From Chlamydiota bacterium (lineage in GTDB: Bacteria; Chlamydiota; Chlamydiia; Chlamydiales; Criblamydiaceae), in NCBI GenBank assembly GCA_021772365.1, contig JAJFMC010000326.1, positions 1 through 7,487 of the forward strand: DNA of 7,487 bases. The letters run 5' to 3'. The notes beneath the pieces are model-generated. The model had not been told where the DNA came from. It worked only from the letters and a program-made list of their open reading frames with translations, and did no database searches. Made by a program: the position numbers and the translations under genes. Shown here piece by piece: positions 6,097 through 7,487 of this stretch. Within the stretch, counting starts at the first letter, position 1; each line of letters begins with the position of its first letter.

Positions 6097-7317
6097 GTGG
6101 TTAAAAGAAATCAAGATATCGCCAAACTACAAAGTAGCTACCTATTCGCTGAAATCGCAAAACGCAAACAAGAATTCCTGAAAGAAAATCCCGATGCCCA
6201 ACTGATTAGCCTAGGTATTGGCGATACGACTCAACCCATTCCCGATATCATTACAAAGGCTTTTATCGCTGAAGCTAATAAACTCAACCGTTCAGAAACA
6301 TACACGGGATACGAGCCTTCGTTTGGAAGAGAAGAGATGCGCGAAAGAATCGCAGAAAAAATGTATAACGGAGCGATTTCTCCCGATGAAGTGTTCGTTT
6401 CAGACGGATCGAAATGCGATATTGGAAGACTGCAAATCTTGTTTGGTAGCAATTGTACGATTGGCGTCCAAGACCCAAGCTACCCCGCATATGTCGGATC
6501 GACAGTCATGACTGGAAAGTCGGGACACACAGATAAAGAGTCGGGACAGTATACCGGTATCCGCTACCTACCGTGTACACCTGACAACGATTTCTGTCCA
6601 AAGGCTGAAGACCTACAAGGTGTGGATGTTCTCTACCTATGCTCACCGAACAATCCGACTGGCCAAGTATTTACGAAGAAACAACTCGAAGAATATGTAT
6701 CCGTCGCCAGAAAACATAAGATCATTATTGTCTACGACACCGCTTACTCGGCCTTTATTCGCGATGCAAAATTTCCGAGCAGTATCTATGAAATTGAAGG
6801 CGCGAAAGAAGTGGCCCTTGAAACGGGATCTTTTTCCAAATTTTTTGGGTTCACAGGAGTGCGATTAGGCTGGACAGTAGTACCAAAAGCTTTATGCTTC
6901 GAAGATGGAACACCTGTTCGTGATGACTGGATGAAGGTGATGACAACCGTTTACAACGCAGCAAGCAACTTAGCGCAAGCCGGTGGGCTAGCAGCGCTAA
7001 CTGATGAAGGTATGCAAGCAGGAAAAAAACTTGTCGACTATTACCTACACAATGTAGATACCCTGCGTGAAGCTGTCGAATCTACAGGCCTCAAATGCTA
7101 CGGCGGTGTGCATGCTCCCTATCTATGGATAGATCTGGACGGTCAGAGCTCTTGGGAGATGTTCGACAAACTACTTCAAGAAGCCCATCTAGTGACAACA
7201 CCAGGAATAGGATTTGGTCCTTCCGGTGAAGGGTTTCTACGCATGAGCGCATTCGGCACCCAAGAGGCAATCCAAGAGGCTGCAAGGAGAATCACCCGGT
7301 TAATGCAACCCGCATAA
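6097..7317 (+). CDS. dapL: LL-diaminopimelate aminotransferase (DapL)
   Basis: DapL converts tetrahydrodipicolinate and glutamate directly to LL-diaminopimelate and 2-oxoglutarate, bypassing the acylated intermediates of the DapC/D/E route. The 406-residue fold-I aminotransferase shows IGDTTQPIP near the N-terminus, YTGYEPSFG (69-77), VSDGSKCDIGR (101-111), DPSYPAY (126-132), SPNNPTG (183-189), Asp214 in VYDTAYS, the PLP lysine Lys248 in GSFSKFFGFTGVR (244-256), and the carboxylate-binding Arg382 in GEGFLRMSAFG. An insert at about 135-158 is present in plant-type and environmental-chlamydial DapL but shortened in C. trachomatis, as I recall. The start is a GTG, supported by AGGAG (6086-6090) six nt upstream, which overlaps the lysA stop; the gap to lysA is 9 nt. 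A DAP epimerase gene to make meso-DAP is not in the window. Confidence 0.95.
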   Translation: MVKRNQDIAKLQSSYLFAEIAKRKQEFLKENPDAQLISLGIGDTTQPIPDIITKAFIAEANKLNRSETYTGYEPSFGREEMRERIAEKMYNGAISPDEVFVSDGSKCDIGRLQILFGSNCTIGVQDPSYPAYVGSTVMTGKSGHTDKESGQYTGIRYLPCTPDNDFCPKAEDLQGVDVLYLCSPNNPTGQVFTKKQLEEYVSVARKHKIIIVYDTAYSAFIRDAKFPSSIYEIEGAKEVALETGSFSKFFGFTGVRLGWTVVPKALCFEDGTPVRDDWMKVMTTVYNAASNLAQAGGLAALTDEGMQAGKKLVDYYLHNVDTLREAVESTGLKCYGGVHAPYLWIDLDGQSSWEMFDKLLQEAHLVTTPGIGFGPSGEGFLRMSAFGTQEAIQEAARRITRLMQPA

Positions 7318-7487
7318 CGCATAAGCTGTAATCATGAATATAGTATATACTTCTTCATAAATAGGTTCTGCACCGTTCCACCCCACATTGAGCAGATCAT
7401 GCTTCCAACTCGTATATTTTCTGGACCGAGAGTGGGAAACAAGCAATTATCCGTTTTCTCATGCTCGTAAGGCCTCCTATCACTTGT

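Noticed and set aside
2005..7285. Various ORFs of 61-108 codons antisense to or out of frame with the lysine operon
   Set aside because: All are contained in lysC, dapB, dapA, lysA or dapL, which have full family motifs; none has independent support.
7318..7400. Terminator after dapL
   Set aside because: Only weak AT-rich symmetry near 7335-7360 (ATGAA...TTCAT) is visible; no GC-rich stem with T-run was found.
7397..7462. 21-residue minus-strand ORF (MRKRIIACFP...) with AGGAGG 10 nt upstream
   Set aside because: Very short, SD spacing long, no recognisable product; it could be chance or part of decayed sequence.
7399..7470. 23-residue plus-strand ORF after dapL
   Set aside because: No Shine-Dalgarno and no recognisable similarity.

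Overview
The window is dominated by a five-gene plus-strand lysine/diaminopimelate operon, lysC-dapB-dapA-lysA-dapL (1775-7317), preceded by a well-formed lysine riboswitch. The operon ends with DapL, the LL-diaminopimelate aminotransferase of the pathway variant used by Chlamydiota, plants and some other bacteria. The DapL sequence most resembles what I remember of DapL from environmental (amoeba-associated) chlamydiae. My working assignment is therefore a Chlamydia-like member of the Chlamydiota; this rests on protein resemblance, not on a database search. LysC, in contrast, reads like the lysine-inhibited aspartokinase III of gammaproteobacteria.

Layout. (1) 1-891, minus strand: an unfinished ORF of 297 codons that runs off the left edge. 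It has an acidic, probably flexible middle and an OTU-protease-like cysteine motif (DDGDCGISAF, Cys207). (2) 892-1480: non-coding, holding a weak promoter candidate for the minus-strand gene, small inverted repeats and a ~300-bp MITE-like element. That element has long imperfect inverted arms (43 of 50 positions match in the core), TGTYGTCAACTTAA ends and 14-bp direct repeats on either side. (3) 1482-1774: a sigma70-like promoter, a 19-bp palindrome, a lysine aptamer with P1-P5 and a perfect 7-nt L2-L3 kissing complement, and an expression platform that sequesters the lysC Shine-Dalgarno. (4) 1775-7317: the operon, with overlaps of 7, 14 and 4 nt and one 9-nt gap. (5) 7318-7487: 170 bp with no supported gene and no clear terminator.

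How it works together. LysC phosphorylates aspartate. DapA condenses aspartate semialdehyde with pyruvate, DapB reduces the product, DapL transaminates tetrahydrodipicolinate directly to LL-DAP, and LysA decarboxylates meso-DAP to lysine. Aspartate-semialdehyde dehydrogenase (asd) and DAP epimerase (dapF) are not in the window and must be elsewhere. Lysine probably acts twice: on LysC through its ACT domains, and on lysC translation through the riboswitch. The overlapping genes could pass the translational effect downstream. The least familiar items are the riboswitch in an apparently chlamydial genome, the hairpin element and the putative OTU-like protein.
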